From assembly GCF_029873635.1 (NCBI RefSeq), contig NC_080420.1:29069032-29133031 (forward strand): a DNA stretch of 64,000 bases, read 5' to 3'. The stretch comes from Malania oleifera (lineage: Eukaryota; Streptophyta; Magnoliopsida; Santalales; Ximeniaceae). Shown in pieces: positions 47,162-58,829 of this stretch (positions within the stretch are counted from its first letter, which is position 1; each line of letters begins with the position of its first letter). Made by a program: the position numbers and the translations under genes. Under the pieces are notes generated by a model. It did not search any database, had not been told where the DNA came from, and saw nothing but the letters and a program-made list of their open reading frames with translations.

Positions 47162-49140
47162 TGTTGGCCTTACAAGACTTAATATCCTATTTTGATGCTA
47201 ACAAACAAGTAGAACTTAATATGCTTTGTTTAAGTGATGTATTTTCGGGACTCAATGATGAATGTAAGGTTAAAGAATTCATGAAAGCTTATATTTCAAA
47301 GAAGGATGATTAATATGAAACTTAAAGCATGAATTCAAAAATGGATTCAAGATAAAACTTGAAGATCATGAGAGCATGACAATTAAAGAAAACTTGATTA
47401 AAGCTCAAAGAAAGATGAAACAAGTATAAAAGCCTCAAGAAATTCAAGAATTAAAAATTCGAAATAGTCTAGGAAAATTTCATGTAAGTACTTCAAAGAA
47501 TTTCAATATGAAAGCATGAACCTCTTAAGCTAATTTATTGGACCTAGATACCTTTTAACATACTTGAAAAATATTTTTATAAGGTCAAAAATTGTTTCAA
47601 AAAGGTTAGAATCATTTTTGGAATGAAAAGCATCAAAAAGAGGATTTCTCAATTGCTGCCAATTTTTCTACATCAGCATTGATATACATTGTTATCCATC
47701 AAACAGTCTTTGTTTTAAAATGTATTCAACATAAAAGTTTTAGGATTTTATCTTAGCTTTCATTTGACACCAAGAACATCAAATTTGGAGTTACACAGAA
47801 AAAGTTATGATAAAAATACTAAAGGGTGCTCGAAACTGACAGCATGACAGACGACTTTCAAGTACTTGACAAACGACTGTCTGTGCATTCTGAGACGCTT
47901 GTCCATGTTCAGATAGGTGACTGCCACCTTGCTGTCCCTTTAATGGTCAAATTTTTTAAATGAGGAGGATCAAGTTACATCCCTTTTCAAGTCTATAAAT
48001 AAGCCTTAAAGATCATTGAATCAATGAACCAAGAATTAAATTCAACATCTCTCTCAATTGCTCTCAAATTCTCAAGGCCCTCTCTTACTTTCATCTTGTC
48101 TATGAAGTTTGATGAGGTTTTGCTGATTCTCACTCACCAATCTTGTGCTACAAATTCTAAATCTTTCAATCATTGAAAGAACTAATCGGTGATATACTTC
48201 CTTGAGTTTCAAGTTAAATTCCATATTGTTATTTAATTTGAAGTATATTATAGTGCTGAATTGTTGTACTTATCAGCTCTTTGTGTGAGCATTCTCTGTG
48301 CATCTATTTGATTTATATCTTGTAGATATTGACGGTTCAAGGTTATTTGGATCATTGGCTAAGCAAAGGGATATTACTTAGAGAGGCAGACTCTAGCATA
48401 ATTGAAAGAGTGACCAAACGAGGGTATATCATTTGGAGAGGCGGACTCTAGCTTTCTGAAGGAGTGTGTAAATGGTATTGCTCCCCGCCCAGCAAAGGAA
48501 TTGTAAACGGTAAGGTTCAATTTTGATTCGGGATTGTGGAAACCGGAAGGGAGTACATTGGTTGATCAAACTTTTGCGGAAACCTCAAAAGGAAGTACGT
48601 TGGTTGGTTAACACCCAAAGAAAATTAACCAAGAGATTATTTAAATTCTGAGTTGTTTGGGATTTGAGTTTTGGATTGCATTGAAGAAACCATTTCATAT
48701 ATATAGGGCTTGATTCAAATTTATATACCTAGGGCTGACAACAAAAGCTAAAAGTTGAAACTAATATATTAATTAAATTGTGGTTGAATGGTTTAAAATT
48801 TGATATTGATTGGATTGTGTTTATATTCCAAAGAGTGCTGAATCTTTCATTAATCAAATAGTGCTGCAGTTAACTTATACTTGAAAAATCATTTGGTTGT
48901 TTGGTTTAAACATTGTGCTTGATTGGTTTAGTTGAATGATTGATTACTTGTTTGGCTAAGCAAAGTGTTGTTGATTGGATAAAAGAATCTAAGTTCTTTT
49001 GTGATTAAAGAGTTAAACAAACAAGTCAAGAATTGATAAAAAGAAATAAAATAAGTTTAAGAAATCTCAAAAGGAATTAAAAGAAAGTTTTAAAATCTAA
49101 TTCACCCCCCTCCCCTTTTGGGTCTACACCTTGCTTTTCA
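47162..49140 (+). repeat. 3' LTR of element A (1979 bp)
   Basis: TGTTGGCC...TTTTCA, preceded by polypurine tracts (AAAGGGGGAG at ~47093, AAAAAATGGGAGAT at 47147-47160). Shorter than the 5' LTR. Confidence 0.85.
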
Positions 49141-49145
49141 CTTCT

Positions 49146-49410
49146 CATCTTTCTCCAAAATTTCGAATCATCTTGATCGGAGCTCGAACTGAGAAATTAT
49201 GCATGAATTACGAACTGGGGCCGTTTTTAACTTCTGATAATTTTCCTGCGATAAAAAAATGCCAAAAAATCATAAAATACTCAATAAAATCCAAATATTA
49301 CAAATAGGATACCGTATTAAAATATTGAGAGTAATTAGGTATTTAATAAAAAATATAAACCCCAATGCATGAATTAAACCACCTAATTACGCAGTTTAAG
49401 CACGTAATCA
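49146..49410 (-). mobile_element. Solo LTR I, second part
   Basis: The 5' end of LTR I on minus (TGATTACGTGC at 49410), separated from 25679-27445 by element A. AGAAG at 49411-49415 is its target duplication. Confidence 0.8.
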
Positions 49411-49415
49411 AGAAG

Positions 49416-49817
49416 TATCATGGTGGTTTGTTGGCTTGTGTTGATGTGTTGATTTTTTTTGTGGTGATTTGTTAGTTTTTGTTTGATGTATTTGTCTTTC
49501 TAGTAAATTACGCACAAATTTGTAATGTTGGTCAAACATGTTCTCAATGAAAATGTTCAGATTTGTTACTTAATTTGTTTTGATAAAAGTTTAGTTCATT
49601 TGTTGTTTTGTCTTAACATAACATGAACTTTCTAGTTTGAATAAATTGTATAGCGCCAATGAAATATCAATTTGAATGAATTATTTATGCCTCATATGCA
49701 TATAGTAAGGGGAAGCAAAATTATATCTTATTCAACCACATGCATAAATTAAGGGGGAGCCTTCAATTATATCCTATAAGAACACCAATGGTTTGCCATC
49801 ATAAAAAAGGGAGATAT
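49416..49817 (+). mobile_element. Element G, 3' non-coding part with three polypurine tracts
   Basis: AAGGGGAAG (~49708), AAGGGGGAG (49751-49759) and AAAAAAGGGAGAT (49803-49815) precede the LTR at 49818. Multiple PPTs are a recorded feature of Sireviruses. Confidence 0.75.
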
Positions 49818-50172
49818 TGTTAGCCTTAGTAGCTACATAATCCGAATTAACATATTTTGATGATAACAACGCATTAGTGATTCAAAAATTAAACTATTCT
49901 TTGCATATCAAGTTAGCAAAGATCTAGTGAACATTCAAGAAGCAAAGATCAAAGTAGACACTCACTCAGAAGAATTCAAGAACAAACAACTAAAGCAAAT
50001 GTAAAGCCATAATGTAAATGGGAAATGTTTGAGGTAGGAATTGATTGTAACTCCTGTAGTTCTGATTCGCGCAAGTCTATTTAGTAAGAGTTGAGCAATT
50101 GCACGATCATGCTAGTATAGAGGATATCACCAAACTCTTAGAACAAAACTTAATGAGTTTTCTTATGTATTT

Positions 50173-52240
50173 TGTTAGCTTTGGTGTATTCCCAAGAGGG
50201 GGGGGGGGGGAATTGGGTATTTAAAAAATTATTGCCTAGGTCAATTGGTTTAACAACAGTATTACACAACCTAGGGTCTTTCTATATACATATAAACCCA
50301 AATGCGCAAATAATGTGCAGAAATTAAATCATGCGCTATACATACACGTGTAGGAAAATAAAGTGCTGAGAATTTAAAGTAGATGCACGATATGTTATCG
50401 GGATTTGGCTAACTGTGCCTACGTCCCCACCTCTAACTTGCAAGATCGAGGATTCCATTAATGGCTCACTTAACGGGTGAAGCGGCACTGATTACAATCA
50501 GGTCAATTCAATGGGCTGACCTCAACCAATATGCCTTACTAGGATGGTGCACCTAACTTTCTTAACCGAGTCTAAGTCAGTCTGGGACTATTCAATAGGG
50601 CTAGTCTCCCTTTTCAGGCCTGTGCTTAAAATATAACAAATGTGTAATACAATTTTTGAGTAAACGGAAATATGCTTCTCACACTAAGCATATATGTACT
50701 ACAATATGCGCAAGTAATAATCAATCCACACCAAACATGTAAGAACTGTAAGGTCAGTGGTGTATATATGCAATCAACACTCAATATAATGATTATACTC
50801 AGTAAAAAACAAGAGTGTTCAAGCAATCGTATTCAAACGAACTCAAAAATACTTTCTTAAATTGTATCAAGCACAAGAGTTGTTTGAAAATAAGCTTTGA
50901 AAAATATTTTGCACACAAAAAATAATTACTTAAGGAATCTTTCAATGACAATGCAAAGATCCTCAAGTTAAAGAGTTTTCCGAGCACAAGATTTATCAAG
51001 TTAAATCTGTGGGAAGAACTCTAGTCAAACTCTTAACAAAAATCAAACAATACAAATATCAATGAGAGTATAGGGTTATTTAGAATGAAGCACTAATATT
51101 TTAAACACTCTCTTTGGGCTTGGATGATCAAAGAGAATGAAGTAGATGAGTATTTGGGATAGTATTTGACAACATAGGCTTTTTAAATTTGAGAGGATTT
51201 TTCGTTAATGATCTTACTAATCTCTTGCTAATTATTCCAAATGAGGAAGTATATATAGACTTCCCCTTAATTATGACCATCCAGGACACATGGGAAATTA
51301 TTATAAATGATTTAATATATTTTAAGAAAATTAAAACCGTTTAAATATTTTAACCACGGTAAAAATGATGGGGCAACCCGAGAGCACTAGTCGACCAAAG
51401 GAAGGTTCGGTTGACCGAGCTGTGCAAGTTTGGTTGACCGGACATATATTGAACTAGGAGTTCAATCGATCAGACATGGTGTCACAAAGGCAATTTTCCT
51501 TTTTAGCACAATTCGATCAATCGGGAGCTTTTGAACTAAGAAGTTTGGTCGACCGAATAGTTGAGTTCTCACACATGGGAACTCAATCGACTAGGGCGTT
51601 GACATGCAATTTGGGCTTGGTCGACCGGGTGGTCAAAGTGTTGACTCAGATGGAGTTCGATCGACTGGGAGGAATATACTGGCCATGGCTCGGTCGACTA
51701 AGCTATGGTCAAATTGTTGACCCAGTCCCGGTTCAATCGATCGGGAGGTTTTTGTACTTTTAAGTACAGTCGACCGAACAAGCAACTTAAGTGCATTTGG
51801 GTTATTTTTAATTATGTAATCACCAATTCCATTTAACCATATATATATATAAATATATTTGTGCATGTATGAGTGTCCTAGGGTCATTCTAGGTCTTCTT
51901 TAAGACACCGAAAAAATCTGGCGTCGGTCAACCGAATCCCTAAGGTCTTTCTAAGGTCATGATTTTGTGTAGGGACCTAGAGTCGTTCTAAGGTCTTTGA
52001 GCTTTATAGTTTTTACATGCATGATATGTATTAAATATTATAGACCTTTCCTACTTAAATATTATAGACTTGAATTAAATAATAATGACATACAATAAAA
52101 ATGATCTTCAGGGTCTTCAAGCTTTACTTCATGTGTCATTAGTGTATCTGCTAATATAAACCTGCACATGAACTAGATAGCCATTAAATACTTGAGTATT
52201 TGTCATTATCAAAACCGGGATATGACCCATAGGGTCAACA
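50173..52240 (-). mobile_element. Solo LTR F, Sirevirus-like (2068 bp)
   Basis: Plus ends TGTTAGCT...GTCAACA with a perfect 5-bp duplication TATTT on both sides (50168-50172 and 52241-52245). No internal region, so a solo LTR. Orientation is minus: a TATA box (CTATATATACTTCC on minus, ~51245) lies downstream of the palindrome array. It carries a 13-base G run near 50200 and is a relative of LTR C. Confidence 0.9.
51380..51775 (-). promoter_or_regulatory. U3 near-palindrome array of LTR F (core TTCGGTCGACCGAA)
   Basis: About 12 copies in ~395 bp, roughly every 33 bp, for example TTCGGTTGACCGAG, TTTGGTCGACCGAA, TTGGTCGACCGGGT, TTCGATCGACTGGG and ACAGTCGACCGAAC. All share a (G/A)T(C/T)GA(C/T)C centre and lie upstream of the TATA box on minus. 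Confidence 0.75.
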
Positions 52241-53191
52241 TATTTCAAAAAGAATATTCTATCATCAAATGTATTTTATTAAGGGACAAGTTTTAAACTA
52301 TCTTAGTATTATAATCTTTCAGATACTTGGTCTTGGTAAAGTTTAAACCAATATTAAGCACCTAAGTAAAGAAATAGGGAAAACCGTTGATAGTTTGGTT
52401 ACGTGCTTTGATGGTTTTAGGCAATAAGTTAAATGTAATTTGGCCTGAGTGAAACCATCCACAGTTTGAGCTAACCATCGACGATTTGGGGAAATCTGTT
52501 GACGGTTTGCATCGAGATTCTAAACCCAACGACCATAAAATGGCTAGTTTTCAATGTATTTAACTGTTTTAAATCCCAACGGCTAGTTCATACATTTGCC
52601 TATAAATACAAGCTACTAGAAATAAATATATACCTTTGACATTTAGTGAATATCAATCTTGCATTCAGTGCTTCATTTATTGCTCAAAAGTCTCTCTTGC
52701 TCTTCACACTAGCTTGTGAAGATTCATTACTAAAGAGATTAGTGTGAGGCTTTGTGTTGTAATTAGCTTATAGAGGGAGCATCATTTATATCAACCACAT
52801 TTTCTTTTCTTTCATTTGTTGTAAAAGGGTTTTCTTGGTGAACGAAGGGTTGAACCAATTTTAAGGGGTTCTTAGTGAACCATTGCTATAAGGCTCTTGG
52901 AGAGCAAGAGGGAACTTGTTCCCCAATTGTGTAAAGGCTTCTCCATCCTTGAAGGAGGTTGGTTAGTGGATTTTGGAATCCTTGAGTGTGTCTCAAGGCG
53001 TGAACATAGGCAAGTCGAACCACGTTAAATTTGGTGTTAAGCTTCTCTTCCTTATATTTATTGTGTTATTCAATTTGCTTATATTTTGATTTAATTTCTT
53101 GTATCTTGTGACATCTTATTATTTTGTAGAAAAGAATAATAATCCTCAAAAGAGTCTATTCAGCCCCCTAGACACAACTTTAGGGCCAACA

Positions 53192-54059
53192 TGATCAACC
53201 GAACCCTAAGGCAGAAAGCTGCAACGGCTAGAAAGCGGCTAGTTTTGAATGTAATGAATTATCTTTTAAAGCCCAACAGTCATAAAACGGTTAGTTCATT
53301 ATCTTGCCTATAAGTACAAGTTTCTAAACTTGTCTTACATAATGAGAAAATAGATCGAATATACATTTATCATACACATCCAAGTTTTTTATCTTTGTTG
53401 AAAAATATTTTCAAGCACTTTGCAAATTCTTTGTTTATCCTTCAACTGCTCACCTTCTAGACACTCTTTGAGCTTCACTCATAATATATTAAGAGTACAT
53501 TAGTGTGATAATTTATTGTACTTATCCGCTCAAGTTTGGAGCATTCTTTGTAAATCATTTTCATTGATTCCACATTGTAAAGGCATCTTTGCCTATTGAA
53601 GGAGAGAGACATTTCCATGTATTAAAGGAGAGAGGCGACTCTGCCTAGTGAAGGAGAAAAGGCAACTCCACCTAAGTAAAGGAGAAATGCATCTCCGTTT
53701 AGTGAAGGAAAAAGGTAACTCCGCCTATAGAAAGAGGGATTGTAAAGGCTACTCCGCCTATTGGAAGAGAGATTTTCTCCACCTATTGAAATAGTACATA
53801 GTGGAATCCTAAAGTGGTTACTTGAGGTAAGGACGTAAGCAAGAATTGCCGAACCTTGTGAAAATACGGGTTTTATTCTCTCTTCCCTAATCTCTTTAAA
53901 TTAAGCACACTTATATTTGTTTATGTTTATTATGATTGTTGATTGCATTTTCTAATTTATATCACATGCTTAAATTGTGGTTAAAATTATTAAAGCATTA
54001 ACTTCAATTTTTAAAGTACTTAATTCATCCCCCCTCTTGGGACGACACCTTTTCTAACA
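53192..54059 (+). mobile_element. LTR fragment H, Sirevirus-like, right part
   Basis: Begins mid-U3 after G's LTR, has CCTATAAGTACAAG (~53308) as TATA box and ends TTCATCCCCCCTCTTGGGACG...CTAACA at 54059. The R/U5 block matches LTR D near 63650-63790. G is inserted in it; its left half is not visible. Confidence 0.7.
53579..53793 (+). repeat. ~27-bp tandem repeats in R of LTR H
   Basis: About 8 imperfect copies of AGGCGACTCCGCCTA(T/G)TGAAGGAGA, each with a short inverted pair (AGGCG/CGCCT). Other LTRs here have only one to three such copies. Confidence 0.7.
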
Positions 54060-54065
54060 TAATTT

Positions 54066-54155
54066 ATTTGTCATCGCTATAAATGCAGTATTAATGACAA
54101 TTTTATGTTTGTCACTAATATTTTCATCACTAAAAAGAGCATTTTTTATAGTGTT
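54066..54155. mobile_element. CACTA-end remnant
   Basis: TTAATGACAATTTT, TTTGTCACTAATA and a terminal TTTTTTATAGTG resemble the right end of the CACTA at 45495. Only about 90 bp remain. Confidence 0.5.
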
Positions 54156-55807
54156 ACTTGAAACCTTGACAACAACTAGCTTATCAACATATGCTTAAGC
54201 TAATTAAACTAGGAGTGAGAAATGAATGAAAGAGACATCCATTGGACTCACTGCCTTTTTAACTAAAGAAGACAATTATGTGTCTCTATCAACATAGGGG
54301 GTAAATATGAAAGTTACATTCAATAATCACGGCATTGTCAAAAAGGTAGTACAAATCAATAGTGAAAAGCAATGACATCTCTTAGATCTAGGTTCAAAAC
54401 CGAACTACTTTTAATAGACAATAATGTCATGTTGACTCACTGAGTAGAAAATCAATGTAATATTTTATTACACTTAGGAAATAATGTTAATAGATTGAAC
54501 TTTTAAAGTAAGTTTAAGTGCTTAAAACACACAAATATATCGATATTTTGAAAAAATAAAAATTATACTCAATTATGACGCCTCCTTGTCACATAACATA
54601 TGCTACTTTTTTTTTTTTCTTTTCTTATTCAATGCACTTGTTGATGTCCCGCTATCTTTATCTATTAATGCTATTTAAAACCTTATCTATTACATGCATT
54701 GATGATCATTGAACTTTATGAAATTTGTTCTTTTGAAAGATCAATGGATAAAAATAAAAAAGACATGTTTGAAGAAAAGAAAGGATTTAGCTCTATTTTC
54801 CTACTATATTAATGACAACCCACCTACATTCCTGCTTTGTGTCCCATATATCCGTAGCCATTGACCTATTAAACTATAAAAATAAATGCATGAGACACAC
54901 AGAGATAGAAAAGTTAATGTTCCCCTCTCTCTTACACTTTCTTGCCCTTTAAATTCATAGCCATTGACCCAAAAAAAAAAAAAACAGAAGTTATTGACCT
55001 ACCAAAAAATCCAAGGTTGAAGATACATTGGACAGTGCAAAGTCTCTTAATTTACAGCTCTTATTTAGCCCAACTCCTTTTGCCAATTCATATAATGTAA
55101 TTAATCCTTGGACAGCCCTTAATTAATTAAGTTGCCTAGCCTTCAACTGAACCTGCAAGAAGCAAACAATTAATAAGCTAGCCAGCTTGACCGAAGACCT
55201 CAGCTCCATATGCATAATATATATATATATATATATAGATTGGCTTGCATGTATGCGCGTGCCTTGCTATCCAGGGCAGCTGCCGTTTTGGAATGGAAGT
55301 GGGGGAGGGTTGTGCTTAATAAAATCAACAGCACCTGCCTAATGGACCGCTAATTTGACGTCGGTTTTGACTATGGAACTAGAGAAACTCTAGGTAGGGA
55401 GGTAGCTAGTGGGGGTAGACTGCTGGCTGGGTCATGGTGGTTGGTGGTTCATGAATGAGATTGCCCCTTGTGAATTCTTGCGGTCTCGCGGTGAAACGCA
55501 TATCCCAATTTGCCTGCAAGACCGCTTCCGTGCCCATATGTCCATTTACCGCGTCATCAGCCACCTCCACCGGACCACCGCCCTCCCTTCTGCCTTTCCT
55601 CCTTTCTTCCTCCCTATTTTCAAAAGCTAAAGTCACTCTTGTCATGTTTAGGTCCCACCTGCATACTTGGAATGTCGGTCTCATTCCTTCCATCACCCAC
55701 CCTCATTCTCTCACTCTCTCTCTCTCTCTCTCTCTAAAAGAATCAATTTCTTGGTCTTTTCTTCTCTCTCTACTAGCACAAGAGGAATCCATGAGTAATT
55801 AAGTTTG
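54156..55807. other. Intergenic region, no gene identified
   Basis: Low-repeat DNA. 55250-55700 is GC-richer, with overlapping frames on both strands (55406-55802) that I do not recognise, and a CT microsatellite at 55709-55735. An (AT) run lies at 55216-55239. Confidence 0.4.
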
Positions 55808-56205
55808 ATACACATGGGTGGCCACCAACTTAACTCAAAAGTTTAAGCCTGTTGAGTCATGAGTCTAATCATGCATATAAGAATTCATTATCCACTCAAT
55901 TTTTTCAATATGGGACAAAGTCACAGGTGAAATTCTCAACCATTTTCCTCTCACTTGTGAGTTCTAACTGCTCCCGCTTGAACGAAAATTATTTCCCTCA
56001 TAGGTGGAAGTTCAAGTCTCCAACAATTGCTCAAGTGGGCTTTACCACCGTATCTTACGTGCTTCGTATTGTATTTCACGTGTTTCTGAACCAATCCTAT
56101 CTCATATATCTTGATCCTATTCGAATTCATATTTTAGAATTTGATTATCCTGATTGGTCTCTCTCTTCAAAATACACATATCTTGATTTCTTCTCTCTCT
56201 TTCTC
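55808..56205 (-). mobile_element. TRIM copy 3, diverged and partial, opposite orientation
   Basis: 55808-55942 matches the TRIM LTR reversed (CACATGGGTGG, CAACTTAACTCAAAAGTTTAAG, TCTCAACC). 55943-56200 matches the internal part (CACTTGTGAGTTCTAACTGC, GCTCAAGTGGGCTTTACCAC). The PBS-side LTR is missing. A 118-codon frame through it is incidental. Confidence 0.75.
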
Positions 56206-56934
56206 TAATACCCATTTCATAGTTTATCCCATAAAATAATATTTAGAATTATAACTTTTAATTTTAAATAATATCTTAATATTTAAGTAAAAAACATCAT
56301 TTTGATAGATTAATGAGGACATACAGGCTCTCAAAGATCATATTTTAAACCAAAAAAAAAAAAAATCTCTACAATGACCCATTTTCTTGGTTTCTTCTCT
56401 CTCTAAGATTACCCATTTTCTTGGTTTCTTCTTGACATTAACTAGCTCCCCAATTAGATCATCAGACCTTCACATCGGAAGGGTTGACTTGTAAACAGGC
56501 TAATAAAAAAAGGCACCTACCCCGCCGGGCCACTGCCAACTGCGGCCTTCGCGGATACCGCCACGTCTTCACCATGCATTCCTCGCGTTCCAAGTGGTGA
56601 CGGTGGCCTTGACCCCCTCACTCCTTTGCTCCATGGCAGCATTATTATTTCTATTATATAGTTCGGGTTTTCTTAATAATCGTCTGTGCATATTAAATTA
56701 TTGCAGTATGCATTTTTGGTAACTAGAGTTGCATCATACATTTTCCACGCCAATGATGCAATATTAATGTGAAAAGCTTGAACCGTTCCTACATCTTCGG
56801 GTTCTTCAGAAACATTTTTAAACAATTTAGATTTTATATTTACAAGTCTTAAATTTGACTTTTATGAAGAAAAAAAAGAAGAAGAGAAATGAGATGGATG
56901 GATCATCTCTTGTAATATATGTATAGCTTGAATT
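56206..56934. other. Intergenic, nothing identified
   Basis: AT-rich apart from a GC-rich stretch at 56515-56640 without a recognisable frame. Confidence 0.4.
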
Positions 56935-57176
56935 CAACTGGATTGACTTAAGTGGTAAGAGCGGCTTGTGATTTTGATGATCCCAAGGTTACGATTTCAA
57001 TTCACTCTTGAGAGCTTATCCCAGTAAATTACCAAGGGTGCGTCAATGGGGGATTGAGTTTCACCCTCTCAGATTTGGTGTCGTATCATTGTATCCAAAG
57101 TGGCGCGATGATGGTGGAGTCCTCGGGTCATCCATATATATCTCGAACCCAATGTATTTTTGTATAACAAAAAAAG
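56935..57176 (+). mobile_element. tRNA-derived SINE
   Basis: Pol III boxes: A box TAAGTGGTAAGAGC (56949-56962) and B box GGTTACGATTTCAATTC (~56988-57003), spaced as in tRNA genes. It ends in an A-rich tail at ~57168-57176. I could not fix its target duplication. Confidence 0.7.
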
Positions 57177-58707
57177 AGAAAATCTTATATTTGTTGAAAT
57201 TCGAGAAAAATTCTCACTTGAATTTAAGATTGCGAGTGTTAAGAGAGAGAAAAAAAAGTATACAAAATCAAAACAAAAAAATATCTTGCATAAGTTATGA
57301 GATAAATTTTGAATTCAAGTTATCTATGAAAAAAGTACTAACCCATTTTTTTAAATGAAATAGTGCTAAACATACTGATTATGTTGTTCATGAATACTGT
57401 ATTTTTTTTACCTAAACTTATATATTGTATAGATTACAAAGAATGATACGTCAAAGAAGAAATTGAAAATATTGTAGCATAGAGATTAATTTATATAATT
57501 ACTTTTAAATTAACATAAATCAAAGTCCAAATCTAAAAACTTATGTTCGACTACATCAATTGAATATCAAAGCAGAATTCTCAATTATAAGCTTACAAGT
57601 TTTAAGGAAACGTGCATTATGAAGCATACGAGTTAAAACAGATGATAACGTGCATGAATTACATACCAAACAATATATTTTTAATGCTAAAAATTGACTC
57701 GATCGATGAAAATCCAAAAAAGAAAAAAGGGGGGCCTCCTAATTAAAGATATTAAGTAGTTGATATGCATAGTTTAAGCAAATGAAGTTGTAATGCACAA
57801 ACTATATATAGACAAATGTCAACATTAAGACAGCGGGGTTTGATATCAGTTTGGTACAAAAATGGAGTAGGGTGGCATGGCACTGAATTAATTTGATCTT
57901 GACATGTTATTATATCATATGCATAATGAAGATAGCTAGGCAGCGAAGTCTATCAGTGTCAAGTTGAATGTTACGGTGTAGTGGATTGGATGAGTGGACC
58001 CTTTCAAGTTCATTTCTTGTAGCAGCTTCGCACGCAAAGGATCCCTCTTGCTGATAATATATTATTGAACCACAGCCCATGCCTACCTTCCTATATATAT
58101 ATAAAAGGGAAGAACTACTAAGGATAATTTTTTGACTTTGCTAATTTTGTAGTTTTTTTTTTTTATATAGAAATATGAAGATTTTAGCTTAATTTTAAAT
58201 TTTTAAAAAATTCACATTAAAAAGAAAAAAATAAATAGTTTGTTTAAATGTAAAAAACATTTTTTTATTTTTTATTTTTAGATTTTAAAATAATTATTAA
58301 AAAAATAAGGGGACACTTTTGCAATTATTTAAAAATTTGAAATTTTAAAATAAAACTATTTCTTCAAATAAATAGTGTCAAAACTATTTTTTATTATTAT
58401 TCATTTATTTTATGCAAATGTTGTGAAGATAAAAAGGTAAGTATTTTTAAAATTTTTGAAAAATTAAAATAGGAAATAAAAATTCTTTTCCATGAATAAG
58501 CGGACCTTAAGCTCCCCTGACTGTGAGGTTGAGTAAAATGAAACAAATTTTTCCTAAAATTTTAAAAATCACAGTCTCTATTAGTACTTGATTTTTGTAA
58601 CATTTATATCTTGTCGATCAATTTATTTTCAAAGAATCAAGTAAAATTTTAGAAATTAATTATTTTATCATTTTTCACTTCGACATACGTAAATTATAAT
58701 AAACTAA
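57177..58707. other. Intergenic AT-rich DNA, nothing identified
   Basis: No frame, repeat end or RNA signal recognised. Confidence 0.45.
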
Positions 58708-58829
58708 TGTCTCGAATTTAAATTTGCACAACTACATACCAAATTTAGTGTAAATTTGTATTGCTTTTTATTTATATATTCACACAAATTCAAATTCTAC
58801 CTTTAAATCCTAAACTTCCAAATATAGAG
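58708..58829. mobile_element. Diverged copy of the TAA-site MITE
   Basis: Flanked by TAA (58705-58707, 58830-58832). Right end CTTCCAAATATAGAG resembles CTTCCAAACATAGCG of the copy at 14008-14141. The left end is diverged. Confidence 0.45.

Larger units (their letters stand above)
27446..49140 (+). mobile_element. Gag-only Sirevirus-like LTR element A, split by a CACTA
   Basis: LTRs at 27446-29725 and 47162-49140, PBS at 29727, gag relic 29783-31700, 3' non-coding DNA (31701-31931 and 45496-47161) and a polypurine tract before the 3' LTR. No pol is seen. Without insertions it is about 8 kb. Flanks CTTCA (27441-27445) and CTTCT (49141-49145) are a target duplication with one change. The CACTA at 31932-45495 and a host-mRNA retrocopy at 45958-46450 are inside it. 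It sits in solo LTR I. Same family plan as B1. It is broken. Confidence 0.85.
49818..53191 (+). repeat. 3' LTR of element G, split by solo LTR F
   Basis: Parts 49818-50172 and 52246-53191, about 1.3 kb together, TGTTAGCC...GGGCCAACA. U3 carries palindromes with a CATCGACGATTTG-type core (52380-52510). A TATA box (CCTATAAATACAAG, ~52600) and the R/U5 blocks (GTGGATTTTGGAATCCTTGA, ~52970) follow. TGATC after 53191 is the predicted target duplication in LTR H. Confidence 0.75.

Noticed and set aside
55406-55802. Four overlapping frames as a gene
   Set aside because: No domain, no start or codon pattern favouring one frame, and a CT microsatellite at the end.
56949-57003. Functional tRNA gene
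   Set aside because: A and B boxes are present but no cloverleaf closes; the A-rich tail marks a SINE.
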